Source: an uncultured Anaerocolumna sp. (lineage in GTDB: Bacteria > Bacillota > Clostridia > Lachnospirales > Lachnospiraceae). From it: DNA of 6,905 bases. Of this stretch, positions 1 to 5,721 are shown in pieces. A program made the translations under genes and the position numbers. The notes under the pieces were generated by a model. That model was not told where the DNA came from. It searched no databases and saw only the letters and a program-made list of their open reading frames with translations. The stretch is taken from NCBI GenBank assembly GCA_937901695.1, contig CALDJN010000185.1:1-6905 (forward strand), written 5' to 3'. Within the stretch, counting starts at the first letter, position 1. Each line of letters starts with the position of its first letter.

Positions 1-1
1 T

Positions 2-70
2 GTCAGTAAGGGCAACCAAGGAGGTATTTATAATCTGTGGAAACTGTATGGAAACAATGGAAGTACGTGA
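2..70 (+). other. possible C-terminal tail of an upstream gene
   Basis: Two forward frames are open from the left edge: one stops with TGA at 68-70 (22 codons, reading ...GGIYNLWKLYGNNGST) and one with TAG at 72-74 (reading ...KEVFIICGNCMETMEVRE, with a CxxC pair). Either could be the end of a gene cut by the window edge, or neither. The piece is too short to identify or to choose the frame. An AAGGAGG motif at 18-24 has no start codon at a useful distance. Confidence 0.22.
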
Positions 71-286
71 ATAGAAAAGATAGAAGGCTTACTGATTTAA
101 AGTAAAAATTTTATATTTTGGATTTTACAATATGCTTTGGAGGTATTAAATGCATGTGAGTGTATCATAATACAAACTCTGAAATTATTAAGGCAGTTTA
201 TATAAGTTATGTTCCTAGAATTAAGCATTAATTTAATATATAAGTATAGTAAAAAATTTATATTTTAGGCTAAAGGAGGGACTTAT
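71..286 (+). other. AT-rich intergenic leader of the Fis-type HTH gene
   Basis: No gene is visible here. The stretch holds a strong Shine-Dalgarno GGAGG at 139-143, 6 nt before an ATG at 150 that opens only a six-codon frame (MHVSVS, stop 168-170). It also has two similar AT-rich segments: AGTAAAAATTTTATATTTTG at 101-120 and a close copy at 248-269. The AGTAAAAAAT copy lies just before the AAAGGAGGG ribosome binding site of the next gene. TATAGT at 245-250 could be a -10 box, but I find no good -35 partner, so I do not call a promoter. Confidence 0.4.
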
Positions 287-685
287 ATGATATTTGAACA
301 ATCAGTTAGCAATATAAAAGAATGCAGTATGAAAAGGAGGATAGGGCGTGAGGATTTCCGCAGGTTATCATTGGCGTTGGGTCACAACAGGTTAGATTGC
401 GATATTGATACGATAGAATTTATATATGAATTACTTATGCAATTAGAAGAAACTAATAAAATGAATAGAGAGCTTAAAATGAAATTAGCGGGAGCAAATG
501 AAAAAGTTACAAACATAGGAATGCATTATAATGATATGAAAAAGAAACCGATAGCCAGAAAAGATTATATAACAAAAGAGGAAGTAATAGAAACATTAAA
601 AAGGTGTAATGGTGATAAGGGTTTAACTGCTACTGTAATGGGGTGTAGCAGACAGACGATATATAATAGGCTGAAGGAGAAATAG
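287..685 (+). CDS. small protein with C-terminal Fis-type helix-turn-helix
   Basis: The gene encodes 132 aa. The ATG at 287 is preceded by an excellent ribosome binding site (AAAGGAGGG, 272-280) at about 6 nt. A second ATG at residue 15 has no comparable site. Residues about 40-75 are rich in E, K, L and N with few breaks and look helical, possibly a coiled coil or dimerisation segment. Residues about 98-130 (EEVIETLKRCNGDKG..., then MGCSRQTIYNRLKEK) match the Fis/HTH_8 pattern: a first helix, a GN(D/Q) turn, then a recognition helix ending in a Y(N/R)RLK motif. In larger proteins this module is the C-terminal DNA-binding domain of sigma-54 activators. Here no AAA+ domain precedes it, so it is more likely a stand-alone DNA-binding or nucleoid-type protein. 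Its target is unknown. The next gene follows after 144 nt. Confidence 0.8.
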   Translation: MIFEQSVSNIKECSMKRRIGREDFRRLSLALGHNRLDCDIDTIEFIYELLMQLEETNKMNRELKMKLAGANEKVTNIGMHYNDMKKKPIARKDYITKEEVIETLKRCNGDKGLTATVMGCSRQTIYNRLKEK

Positions 686-700
686 TATAAATCGTTTATA
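686..700 (+). repeat. short AT-rich inverted repeat after the HTH gene
   Basis: TATAAA (686-691) and TTTATA (695-700) are perfect inverted copies separated by TCG, starting directly after the TAG stop codon. The stem is all A-T and there is no T-tract after it, so it is not a convincing terminator. It may be chance in AT-rich DNA. Confidence 0.25.
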
Positions 701-751
701 AAGTCTGGCATATCATACAATTTCATAATAAAATACCTTGCAGTATCACCA

Positions 752-780
752 CAGACAGCCAATAGCCACAGCGTTATAGT
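752..780 (+). promoter_or_regulatory. candidate sigma-A-type promoter for the winged-helix gene
   Basis: CAGACA (752-757) is separated by 17 nt from TATAGT (775-780). The -35 box matches consensus at 4 of 6 positions and the -10 box at 5 of 6. It lies about 50 bp before the ATG at 830 in the 144-nt gap after the preceding gene. This is a consensus match only. Confidence 0.3.
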
Positions 781-829
781 ATTAATGTAATCAAGTTGAA
801 AATATTAGAACGTGAAAGGAAGATTAATG

Positions 830-1639
830 ATGGCAAGAAAAAAGGTAAAGGCAGAGGAAGTAAAGGATATGGTACCAGAGGAAGTTGTTGTGGCAGATGT
901 GATAAAAGAGGAAGGGTCTGCAGTAGTGGCAGAGGAACATAATGGTTTACTGGATACTGTTGTTGAGGAAACTAAGCATGAGGATATTTCAGCAGAAACA
1001 GCAGAATGTAACAGCCTAGAGCCGGTAGATGTAGGAATAAACGTGGAAGATGTAAGTAATGATACAAAGGAAGAAACTCAGGATTCCAATGAGAGTTTAC
1101 CAGGTAGCATTGAGGATAAGGAAGTCGTTCCTGTAAATGCCGGGGAAGAGGAAATTCAGCAAGAGGATGTTTCAGAAGCAACAGCAGAATGTAACAGCTT
1201 AGAGCCGGTAGATGTAGAAATAAACGTAGAGAATAAAGAAACTATTCCTACGGTGTTCCGTTCGGCTTCAGAAGAAGTTAGATATTATATTCTTGAGATG
1301 CTTAAAGATGGAAAGAGTCATAAGAAAAAGGAAATAGTAGCTTATATTACAGAGCGTTCTGGTAAGACATTCTCTGAAGCTGTTGTAATCAATGTATTAA
1401 GGAATTTAACATCTTGTGGAAGTCTGATTTCATTGGAAAGAGGTTCTTACAGCATAGGAATGGGAACCGGTCTTACCAATCGATTGATTAAGTTCATTGA
1501 GGTTACGAGAAACAATCTGGAAAAGGTGGCAACCATCAGTGTTTGTGATATGCAAGAGGAAGATTACAAGGCAATCAGTGAATTAAAGCAGTTAAAAGAA
1601 ACCTTAAACAATATGTATGAGCGATTGGCAAGTAACTAA
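830..1639 (+). CDS. acidic, repeat-containing protein with C-terminal winged-helix-like domain
   Basis: The gene encodes 269 aa from the ATG at 830. AAAGGAAG at 815-822 sits 7 nt upstream, a better fit than the adjacent ATG at 827 or the GTG at 812, which overlaps that site. After a basic N-terminal patch (MARKKVK), residues about 8-140 are strongly acidic (many E, D, V), low in aromatics and probably disordered. They contain an imperfect 23-residue duplication: residues 51-73 and 112-134 share the core TAECNSLEPVDV. Residues about 146-211 (RYYILEMLKDGKSHKKKEIV... to GSYSIG) look like a winged helix: three helices followed by a beta-wing. A helical tail with ELKQLKETLNNMYERL at about 251-266 could self-associate. 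The likely role is DNA or protein binding, inferred from the fold only. The DUF5688 gene follows after a hairpin. The gene is not recognised by name. Confidence 0.75.
   Translation: MARKKVKAEEVKDMVPEEVVVADVIKEEGSAVVAEEHNGLLDTVVEETKHEDISAETAECNSLEPVDVGINVEDVSNDTKEETQDSNESLPGSIEDKEVVPVNAGEEEIQQEDVSEATAECNSLEPVDVEINVENKETIPTVFRSASEEVRYYILEMLKDGKSHKKKEIVAYITERSGKTFSEAVVINVLRNLTSCGSLISLERGSYSIGMGTGLTNRLIKFIEVTRNNLEKVATISVCDMQEEDYKAISELKQLKETLNNMYERLASN
980..1048 (+). repeat. in-frame direct repeat, copy 1
   Basis: This 69-bp segment encodes EDISAETAECNSLEPVDVGI plus three residues (residues 51-73). It recurs at 1163-1231 with few differences. The copies are 183 bp (61 codons) apart, so the frame is kept. 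The central stretch ACAGCAGAATGTAACAGC is identical in both. Confidence 0.85.
1163..1231 (+). repeat. in-frame direct repeat, copy 2
   Basis: This is the second copy of the 69-bp unit, encoding EDVSEATAECNSLEPVDVEI plus three residues (residues 112-134). The differences from copy 1 include synonymous changes (for example CTA/TTA and GTG/GTA), so this is an established duplication within the disordered half of the protein. Confidence 0.85.
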
Positions 1640-1659
1640 ATATGAATACCCTATTGATA

Positions 1660-1698
1660 GGAGTCATTATCGTTAAGATGATGGCTCCCAACTTTTTT
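1660..1698 (+). terminator. hairpin with T-tract between the winged-helix and DUF5688 genes
   Basis: The arm GGAGTCATTATC (1660-1671) pairs over all 12 positions, two of them G-U, with GATGATGGCTCC (1677-1688) around a 5-nt loop. Six T follow at 1693-1698 after CAAC. This has the form of an intrinsic terminator of moderate strength. It lies 20 nt after the winged-helix stop codon and 18 nt before the DUF5688 start, so it probably ends or attenuates transcription between the two genes. It also argues against the upstream ATG at 1642 as the start of the next gene. Confidence 0.6.
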
Positions 1699-1716
1699 AT
1701 AAGAAAGGAAAAGATT

Positions 1717-2649
1717 ATGGTTGATATATTAGATATGAGAAGATTTGGTAAAGCATTGGAGAAAAGGATTGGTGAGGAACTGGGTTGCCTATATAATGTT
1801 AGGTTAATCAATGTCATAAAGAATAATGGCCTTCGTTTAATGGGGTTATATATCCGGTGTGCAAACAGTAATGTTGCACCGATCATTTATATAAATGATT
1901 ACTATAAAGAGTATGTGGATGGACGGGATATTGAAAGCATTATTTTAGATATTCTACAGGTTTATAGGAATTCTAATACAAGGTTGCCAGTGATTAAAGA
2001 TGATTTTCGTTGGCAGAGTATCAGGAAGAATGTAATATTGCGACTGGTTAATTATGATAAGAACAAGGAGTTATTACAGGGTGTACCTCATAAAAGGGTT
2101 TATGGGGATTTAGCAATAACCTTCCATGTATTAGTGGGCAGGAAAGGGATACAATCCTATCGGATCAATAATGAATTATTTCGTAGCTTTGATATTGATA
2201 TAGATACTCTTTTTAAAAGTGCACTTTTGAATAATACGACATATTTTCCCATGAGCATTAGAAATATAAATGAAGTAATTACCAGTATGGTAGCATCCGA
2301 GGAAATGGACAGCGATGAATATGCAGAGCTATTTGATACTACTGCTCCGGAAAAAGGTAGAGGTATCATATATGTCTTAAGCAATAACATAGGTGTTTAT
2401 GGGGCAACAGCAATGCTATACCCCGATATTATAAAAGAGTTCGCTGATACTATGGGTGCAGACCTTTTTATACTGCCCTCTAGCTTGCATGAGGTTATCT
2501 TGGTCTTAGATGATGGGTATGGGTGCAATATTGATTCCTTGAAAGAGATGGTAATGGACGTAAATATGCAGGTGCTAGATATGGATGACATTCTTAGTGA
2601 TAGTGTTTATAAGTATAGCAGAGCAACGAATAAAATTGAAAAAATCTAG
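1717..2649 (+). CDS. DUF5688 family protein
   Basis: The gene encodes 310 aa from the ATG at 1717, which has AAAGGAA (1704-1710) 6 nt upstream. The frame is also open to an ATG at 1642, but that start has no ribosome binding site and would place the terminator-like hairpin inside the coding region. No signal peptide or membrane segment is seen, so it is probably cytoplasmic. The C-terminal third carries the pattern I associate with DUF5688: IIYVLSNN at 217-224, YGATAMLYPDI at 228-238, FILPSSLHEVILV at 251-263, and ILSDSVYKY at 292-300. The family is common in Lachnospiraceae, usually in several copies per genome, and has no established function to my knowledge. The assignment rests on remembered motifs. 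The gene has its own strong terminator 33 nt after the stop. Confidence 0.75.
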   Translation: MVDILDMRRFGKALEKRIGEELGCLYNVRLINVIKNNGLRLMGLYIRCANSNVAPIIYINDYYKEYVDGRDIESIILDILQVYRNSNTRLPVIKDDFRWQSIRKNVILRLVNYDKNKELLQGVPHKRVYGDLAITFHVLVGRKGIQSYRINNELFRSFDIDIDTLFKSALLNNTTYFPMSIRNINEVITSMVASEEMDSDEYAELFDTTAPEKGRGIIYVLSNNIGVYGATAMLYPDIIKEFADTMGADLFILPSSLHEVILVLDDGYGCNIDSLKEMVMDVNMQVLDMDDILSDSVYKYSRATNKIEKI

Positions 2650-2681
2650 GAGCAATTCGGATCAACATAACTTCCTTTTAT

Positions 2682-2715
2682 CAGGCGGTACTATAACAGG
2701 TATCGCCTGTTTTTT
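2682..2715 (+). terminator. intrinsic terminator after the DUF5688 gene
   Basis: CAGGCGGTAC (2682-2691) pairs over 10 positions (one G-U) with GTATCGCCTG (2700-2709) around an 8-nt loop. Six T follow directly (2710-2715). This is a textbook Rho-independent terminator 33 nt after the stop codon. Confidence 0.88.
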
Positions 2716-2983
2716 ACGTTTATGGGGGTAGAGAGAAGCAGTGTGTTACCACTGTTACCACTAAATGGAGTAGATTAGGACAATCTGTAGATGGGGTTTT
2801 CTGGATGTACCTCAAAAAGTATACTTGCTGTTATATGGGAAATGTCGTAGTCAAAAGTAAAGGAAGTTAGCTTTGAAATATTTATGTAGAGGGTTATGAG
2901 TATTATCAGTGGAAGTGTACCTGTTTTGGGACGTTCGGATGATAAATGAATGTATTTAAAGTAAAAAAGAAAGTTGGGATATT
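2716..2983 (+). other. intergenic region before the recombinase gene
   Basis: There is no credible gene in these 268 bases; only frames of about 20 codons without ribosome binding sites. It contains a perfect 9-bp tandem repeat, TGTTACCAC at 2744-2752 and 2753-2761, and two copies of TGTACCT (2806-2812 and 2916-2922). As DNA flanking a serine recombinase gene it is a reasonable place to look for the enzyme's recombination site, but I could not define a paired inverted site. Confidence 0.4.
2873..2900 (+). promoter_or_regulatory. weak candidate promoter for the recombinase gene
   Basis: TTGAAA (2873-2878) and TATGAG (2895-2900) are separated by 16 nt and match consensus at 5 of 6 and 4 of 6 positions. 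They lie 84 bp before the ATG. A promoter is expected here because a strong terminator precedes, but this consensus match is weak. Confidence 0.25.
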
Positions 2984-3691
2984 ATGAAATACGTTGGTTA
3001 TCACCGAACAAGCACAGAGGAACAGAAACTGGACAGAGGCATTAACGAGATAACGAAATATTGTGACACGAATGGAATTAAGCTGCATAGGAATAAGGTT
3101 TATACGGATCAGCAGACTGGAAAGAATTTTAACCGTCCAAGTTATCAATTACTACGTCAAGAGGTACTTGAGGAAGGGGATGTTTTAATCATAACTGAAG
3201 TAGACAGGCTTGGAAGAAACAAGGAAGATACTTTAAAAGAATTACGTTACTTCAAGGATAATCATATACGAGTGATGATTTTGGAACTTCCTACAACTTT
3301 AGTTGACATGAACAGTATGGGTAATGACATGGCTAAAATGATGATGGAAACAATCAATAATATGCTGATAGAACTATATGCAAGTCTTGCGGAGGGGGAG
3401 ATGCATAAAAGGGTTAAGAGACAGCGTGAGGGATACGAAGCATTGAGAGCAAGTGGCAAGTGGGATGAGGTCATGGGCAGACCGAGAGCCTTAGCTAAAG
3501 ATATATTTGAAAAAGATTATAAACTGGTACTGGAAGGTAAACTTCGTCCATGTGAACTTATGAGAAAGCATAATTTGAGCAGGGCAACGTATTATAGGTA
3601 TCGTGATGACTATCAGAAGGAGAATAATAGCAGTAAAGAAGTGAAGCCAGAGGTCAATGCTGACGTTGATGATGAATTGATTTCCTTTTAA
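2984..3691 (+). CDS. small serine recombinase (resolvase/invertase family)
   Basis: The gene encodes 235 aa. The N-terminal catalytic domain (about 1-140) begins YVGYHRTSTEEQ, with Ser10 as the expected nucleophile and Arg8 beside it. TGKNFNRPSY (45-54) and TEVDRLGRN (71-79, Arg75 and Arg78) are the other family active-site motifs. Residues about 120-165 form the long E-helix and linker, ending in GRPR (165-168), a known boundary in this family. The C-terminal helix-turn-helix is at about 184-210 (ELMRKHNLSRATYYRYR). An acidic, probably disordered tail follows. At 235 aa it is somewhat longer than Tn3-type resolvases (about 185 aa) and far shorter than large phage integrases. All catalytic residues I can check are present. 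Such enzymes cut and rejoin paired short sites to resolve cointegrates or invert DNA; the substrate here is unknown. No transposase is adjacent. The start has only a weak site (AAGAAAGTTGG, 2967-2977). Confidence 0.93.
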   Translation: MKYVGYHRTSTEEQKLDRGINEITKYCDTNGIKLHRNKVYTDQQTGKNFNRPSYQLLRQEVLEEGDVLIITEVDRLGRNKEDTLKELRYFKDNHIRVMILELPTTLVDMNSMGNDMAKMMMETINNMLIELYASLAEGEMHKRVKRQREGYEALRASGKWDEVMGRPRALAKDIFEKDYKLVLEGKLRPCELMRKHNLSRATYYRYRDDYQKENNSSKEVKPEVNADVDDELISF

Positions 3692-3785
3692 GAAGTAGGT
3701 GGGTTTAAAGGCTTATTTTACAGGTGGGTATAACGTTTCTTAAAATATTCCTAGAGGTAACTGGTACAGTTCTTTTCCATTGGTT
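3692..3785 (+). other. intergenic segment after the recombinase gene
   Basis: I see no terminator hairpin after the recombinase stop codon. Two copies of AGGTGGGT (3697-3704 and 3722-3729) lie 25 bp apart. Nothing else is identifiable. Confidence 0.3.
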
Positions 3786-3956
3786 ATGCAGATATCTTTT
3801 AATTTGGTAGGCGCTTTCGGGGTTACAAAGAGGAAAAATGGTAAGCAGGCAGGCAGATTTCCAACAGTTATGAAAAGGATGGAAATGAGGTTAGTAATTG
3901 GTGGCACCCAGGGAAATTTTATTTTACTGAAGAAGAAAGTTGGATTACTTAGATGA
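3786..3956 (+). CDS. possible small protein or gene remnant, 56 aa
   Basis: This frame is open from just after a stop at 3741-3743 to the TGA at 3954-3956; the first ATG is at 3786. It would encode a basic 56-aa peptide starting MQISFNLVGAFGVTKRKNGK and containing VIGGTQGNFILLKKK. It has no Shine-Dalgarno site at the ATG, which argues against independent translation from there. Its stop overlaps the ATG of the next small frame as ATGA (3953-3956), the usual layout of translationally coupled genes. Alternatively the two frames are halves of one gene broken by a frameshift. I recognise no family. Confidence is low because a frame of this size can arise by chance. Confidence 0.28.
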   Translation: MQISFNLVGAFGVTKRKNGKQAGRFPTVMKRMEMRLVIGGTQGNFILLKKKVGLLR

Positions 3957-4087
3957 AAAACTTGGATGAACAGTATGAAGTTTTGGGGTATGCAGTCGAG
4001 GGAGTTCGGAAGGATAGAAATAAGCAGGAACAAATGTTTGCTGTTGTATTGAATGGGGAATGTAGATATTTAGGTGTATGGATATGA
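3953..4087 (+). CDS. possible small protein, 44 aa, ATGA-overlapped with the preceding frame
   Basis: The frame from the ATG at 3953 to the TGA at 4085-4087 gives MKNLDEQYEVLGYAVEGVRK and then ...EQMFAVVLNGECRYLGVWI. The composition is protein-like (mixed charged and hydrophobic residues, beta-rich second half). AAGAAAGTTGG at 3933-3943 lies upstream; the same 11-mer precedes the recombinase ATG at 2967-2977. An in-frame TAG at 3950-3952 fixes the start. It may be a genuine coupled small gene, or the C-terminal half of a gene whose N-terminal half is the preceding frame. No family is recognised. Confidence 0.35.
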   Translation: MKNLDEQYEVLGYAVEGVRKDRNKQEQMFAVVLNGECRYLGVWI

Positions 4088-4100
4088 GGTAGTGGGTGGT

Positions 4101-4141
4101 AGGGGGATCCATAGTAAAAAATAATTACAAAGGCTCCCTTT
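4101..4141 (+). promoter_or_regulatory. upstream helix competing with the Shine-Dalgarno-covering helix
   Basis: AGGGGGATCC (4101-4110) can pair with GGCTCCCTTT (4132-4141) at 9 of 10 positions, two of them G-U, around a 21-nt A-rich loop. The downstream arm is the same segment that can instead pair with the ribosome binding site of the next gene. The helix ends in a short TTTT (4139-4142), so a weak terminator for the small frame ending at 4087 is an alternative reading. Confidence 0.35.
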
Positions 4142-4182
4142 TGGACTTGGTTTATAAGAAAGAATAAAAACAGGAAGGGAGC
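4133..4182 (+). promoter_or_regulatory. inverted repeat that can mask the ribosome binding site of the 332-aa gene
   Basis: GCTCCCTT (4133-4140) and AAGGGAGC (4175-4182) are perfect 8-bp inverted copies, extendable by two G-U pairs, with roughly 30 nt between them. The downstream arm is the Shine-Dalgarno site of the gene starting at 4192, so the closed form would block initiation. A regulatory role is inferred from base pairing only, and the loop is long. Confidence 0.4.
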
Positions 4183-4191
4183 AGGTTTATT

Positions 4192-5190
4192 ATGGGTAAC
4201 AGTATTTATGAGATTGACGCAAACAGAAATATATTATTATGCTTGGGATTTCGTATAGAAGAACTTGAATTACTGAAAAACATCCTTGTTAATTATGGAA
4301 AAGTGACACCTTCGATACTTTCTTCTCTTGGATTTTCTTATAGGGATGCTAAGAGACTTCAATATCTACATGATATAGTAATCGGTAAAATCACGATAGA
4401 TACTGGGGATGCAGATGCTGTTTCTAAGCATTTTAAAAAAATGTATGGGGGATCCAATCGAATCCGGATAGGGCATCTTCCATTATCTAAATTCAATAAG
4501 GTACCCAGGCTGGCAGTAATAGCCGGCATACCAGATGGAAACTATAGCATTTATAATAGCAGTAATAGTGATGGTGGGGCACGGATGTATCCTGTGGTAG
4601 GTTTAAGTGACAAAAAGATTACCATTCAAACAAAGAAAAAGCCGGTATTGCCTTATGGATCAGAAAAGAAGCTTTACTATATAAAGAATAAAACAAATGG
4701 AAAGATCTACTATACAGAGGACAGTAAAAAGATCAGCAAAAAGCTAAAGGAGAGTTCTGAAGCGGAAATAGGGACGGTGCTGGAAATAAAAAAATTGACA
4801 GAGGATAAGAAAGTGGTAGTCGCTATTGATAAACGATATATAAGAATGGTAAATCGATACATGATTTTGGCATCCTTTCAAGAACCACCAGAGTTTCACT
4901 TAGGGTTGTATAAGCTTGTAGCATTTGAGGGGACTAAAATTTATGTTTATGGGGAAACCATGAAAGAAAGTGAAATCGTACATTATAATAGAGGGTCGCA
5001 AAGGGTTTATAGTTTTGGATTTGATAAAAGGCAGATACAAGCAAGGCTGCAGAGAACAGCAACAGAATTATATGCATATCTGAATGGAGTTTATTGGGAG
5101 TTTCAACCTGCCACAATGGAATTCAAATCTTTTGATAGGAAAGAAAGCAGTCAAAAGAGTGATACAGCGAAGGAAAAGGTTGAATTTTAG
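4192..5190 (+). CDS. unrecognised 332-aa protein
   Basis: The start ATG at 4192 has AAGGGAG (4175-4181) 10 nt upstream, a slightly long but usable spacing. I do not recognise the family. Residues about 1-66 look helical (RIEELELLKNILVNYGK, then LGFSYRDAKRLQYLHDIVIG), possibly a small DNA- or protein-binding helical domain. Residues about 90-155 include LAVIAGIPDGNYSIYNSS, with a glycine-rich turn, and look beta-rich. Residues about 140-212 are very lysine-rich. Residues about 215-312 mix beta strands and helix and include aromatic motifs (FHLGLYKLVAF, KIYVYGE, ELYAYLNGVYWEFQP). The tail is charged and probably disordered. There is no signal peptide or membrane segment. The gene has its own possible switch-like leader and its own terminator, so it appears to be transcribed alone. 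A role on a mobile element is possible from context only. Confidence 0.8.
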   Translation: MGNSIYEIDANRNILLCLGFRIEELELLKNILVNYGKVTPSILSSLGFSYRDAKRLQYLHDIVIGKITIDTGDADAVSKHFKKMYGGSNRIRIGHLPLSKFNKVPRLAVIAGIPDGNYSIYNSSNSDGGARMYPVVGLSDKKITIQTKKKPVLPYGSEKKLYYIKNKTNGKIYYTEDSKKISKKLKESSEAEIGTVLEIKKLTEDKKVVVAIDKRYIRMVNRYMILASFQEPPEFHLGLYKLVAFEGTKIYVYGETMKESEIVHYNRGSQRVYSFGFDKRQIQARLQRTATELYAYLNGVYWEFQPATMEFKSFDRKESSQKSDTAKEKVEF

Positions 5191-5227
5191 GAAATGCTAC
5201 CTAAAGTTATAAAACATAGCAAGTGAT

Positions 5228-5265
5228 AAAAGCTGGGGCATAGAAATATGTTTCCGGCTTTTTTT
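5228..5265 (+). terminator. intrinsic terminator after the 332-aa gene
   Basis: A long hairpin lies 38 nt after the stop. AAAAGCTGGGG (5228-5238) pairs with TTCCGGCTTTT (5252-5262), several pairs being G-U, and CATA (5239-5242) pairs with TATG (5247-5250) around a GAAA tetraloop, leaving one bulged T at 5251. The T-run extends to 5265. This is a convincing Rho-independent terminator. Confidence 0.87.
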
Positions 5266-5579
5266 ATGGAAAAGGATCGTGTAGGGTGTATGCTTTTTGG
5301 TTCTGCTTTTCAAGGCAGAAGTTTGATTTTAAATACAAGATGTCAGCTTTTTTAGTATTCTGTAATTGCTTTAAAATACAGCATTTCAAAGTATGGATGG
5401 GTTATGAGTAATGTGCTTCATTAGGATGGAAGCATTTATAGCATACGTTTTAAGAACTATCAAAAAGTAGATTCGGCTTTGAAAATGATAACAGTCTGAT
5501 AACAAGTTGAAAAAATAGATATACAGCCGGAACCTGTGGTAAAGAAAGAGTCTAAAGAAGTTACATATAGTTAGGGTAG

Positions 5580-5596
5580 AGTAAGAAAGGATGTTT
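5580..5596 (+). repeat. 17-bp direct repeat, copy 1
   Basis: AGTAAGAAAGGATGTTT occurs here and again at 5722-5738, 142 bp downstream. Copy 1 is followed within 4 bp by TATACAGG (5601-5608); copy 2 is preceded by TATACAGG at 5711-5718. Confidence 0.75.
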
Positions 5597-5721
5597 AGAG
5601 TATACAGGAAAAGTAGAAAAGGAGTTTTACTTTAGGGCATTCAGAGGAGTTAGGGCAGAAGGGGTATTTCTATAAGCATTTCAATGGAATCAAAGAAAGG
5701 TCTTTTCTGATATACAGGTAA

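Noticed and set aside
812..829. GTG at 812 and ATG at 827 as starts of the winged-helix gene
   Set aside because: The GTG overlaps the AAAGGAAG site that serves the ATG at 830, and the ATG at 827 is only 4 nt from that site.
1642..1716. Upstream ATG at 1642 as the start of the DUF5688 gene
   Set aside because: It has no ribosome binding site, and the extension would run through a 12-pair hairpin with a T6 tract. The ATG at 1717 has AAAGGAA at the right distance.
2744..2761. TGTTACCAC tandem pair as an iteron array or replication origin
   Set aside because: There are only two copies, no adjacent initiator gene, and no accompanying AT-rich unwinding region that stands out from the background.
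3740..4033. 97-codon reverse-strand open frame opposite the small frames
   Set aside because: It has a hydrophobic, F/L/P/I-rich composition typical of the complement of purine-rich DNA, no ribosome binding site was evident, and every supported gene here is on the other strand.
5266..5355. 29-codon forward frame (MEKDRVGCMLFGSAF...)
   Set aside because: It starts directly after the T-tract of a strong terminator with no ribosome binding site.
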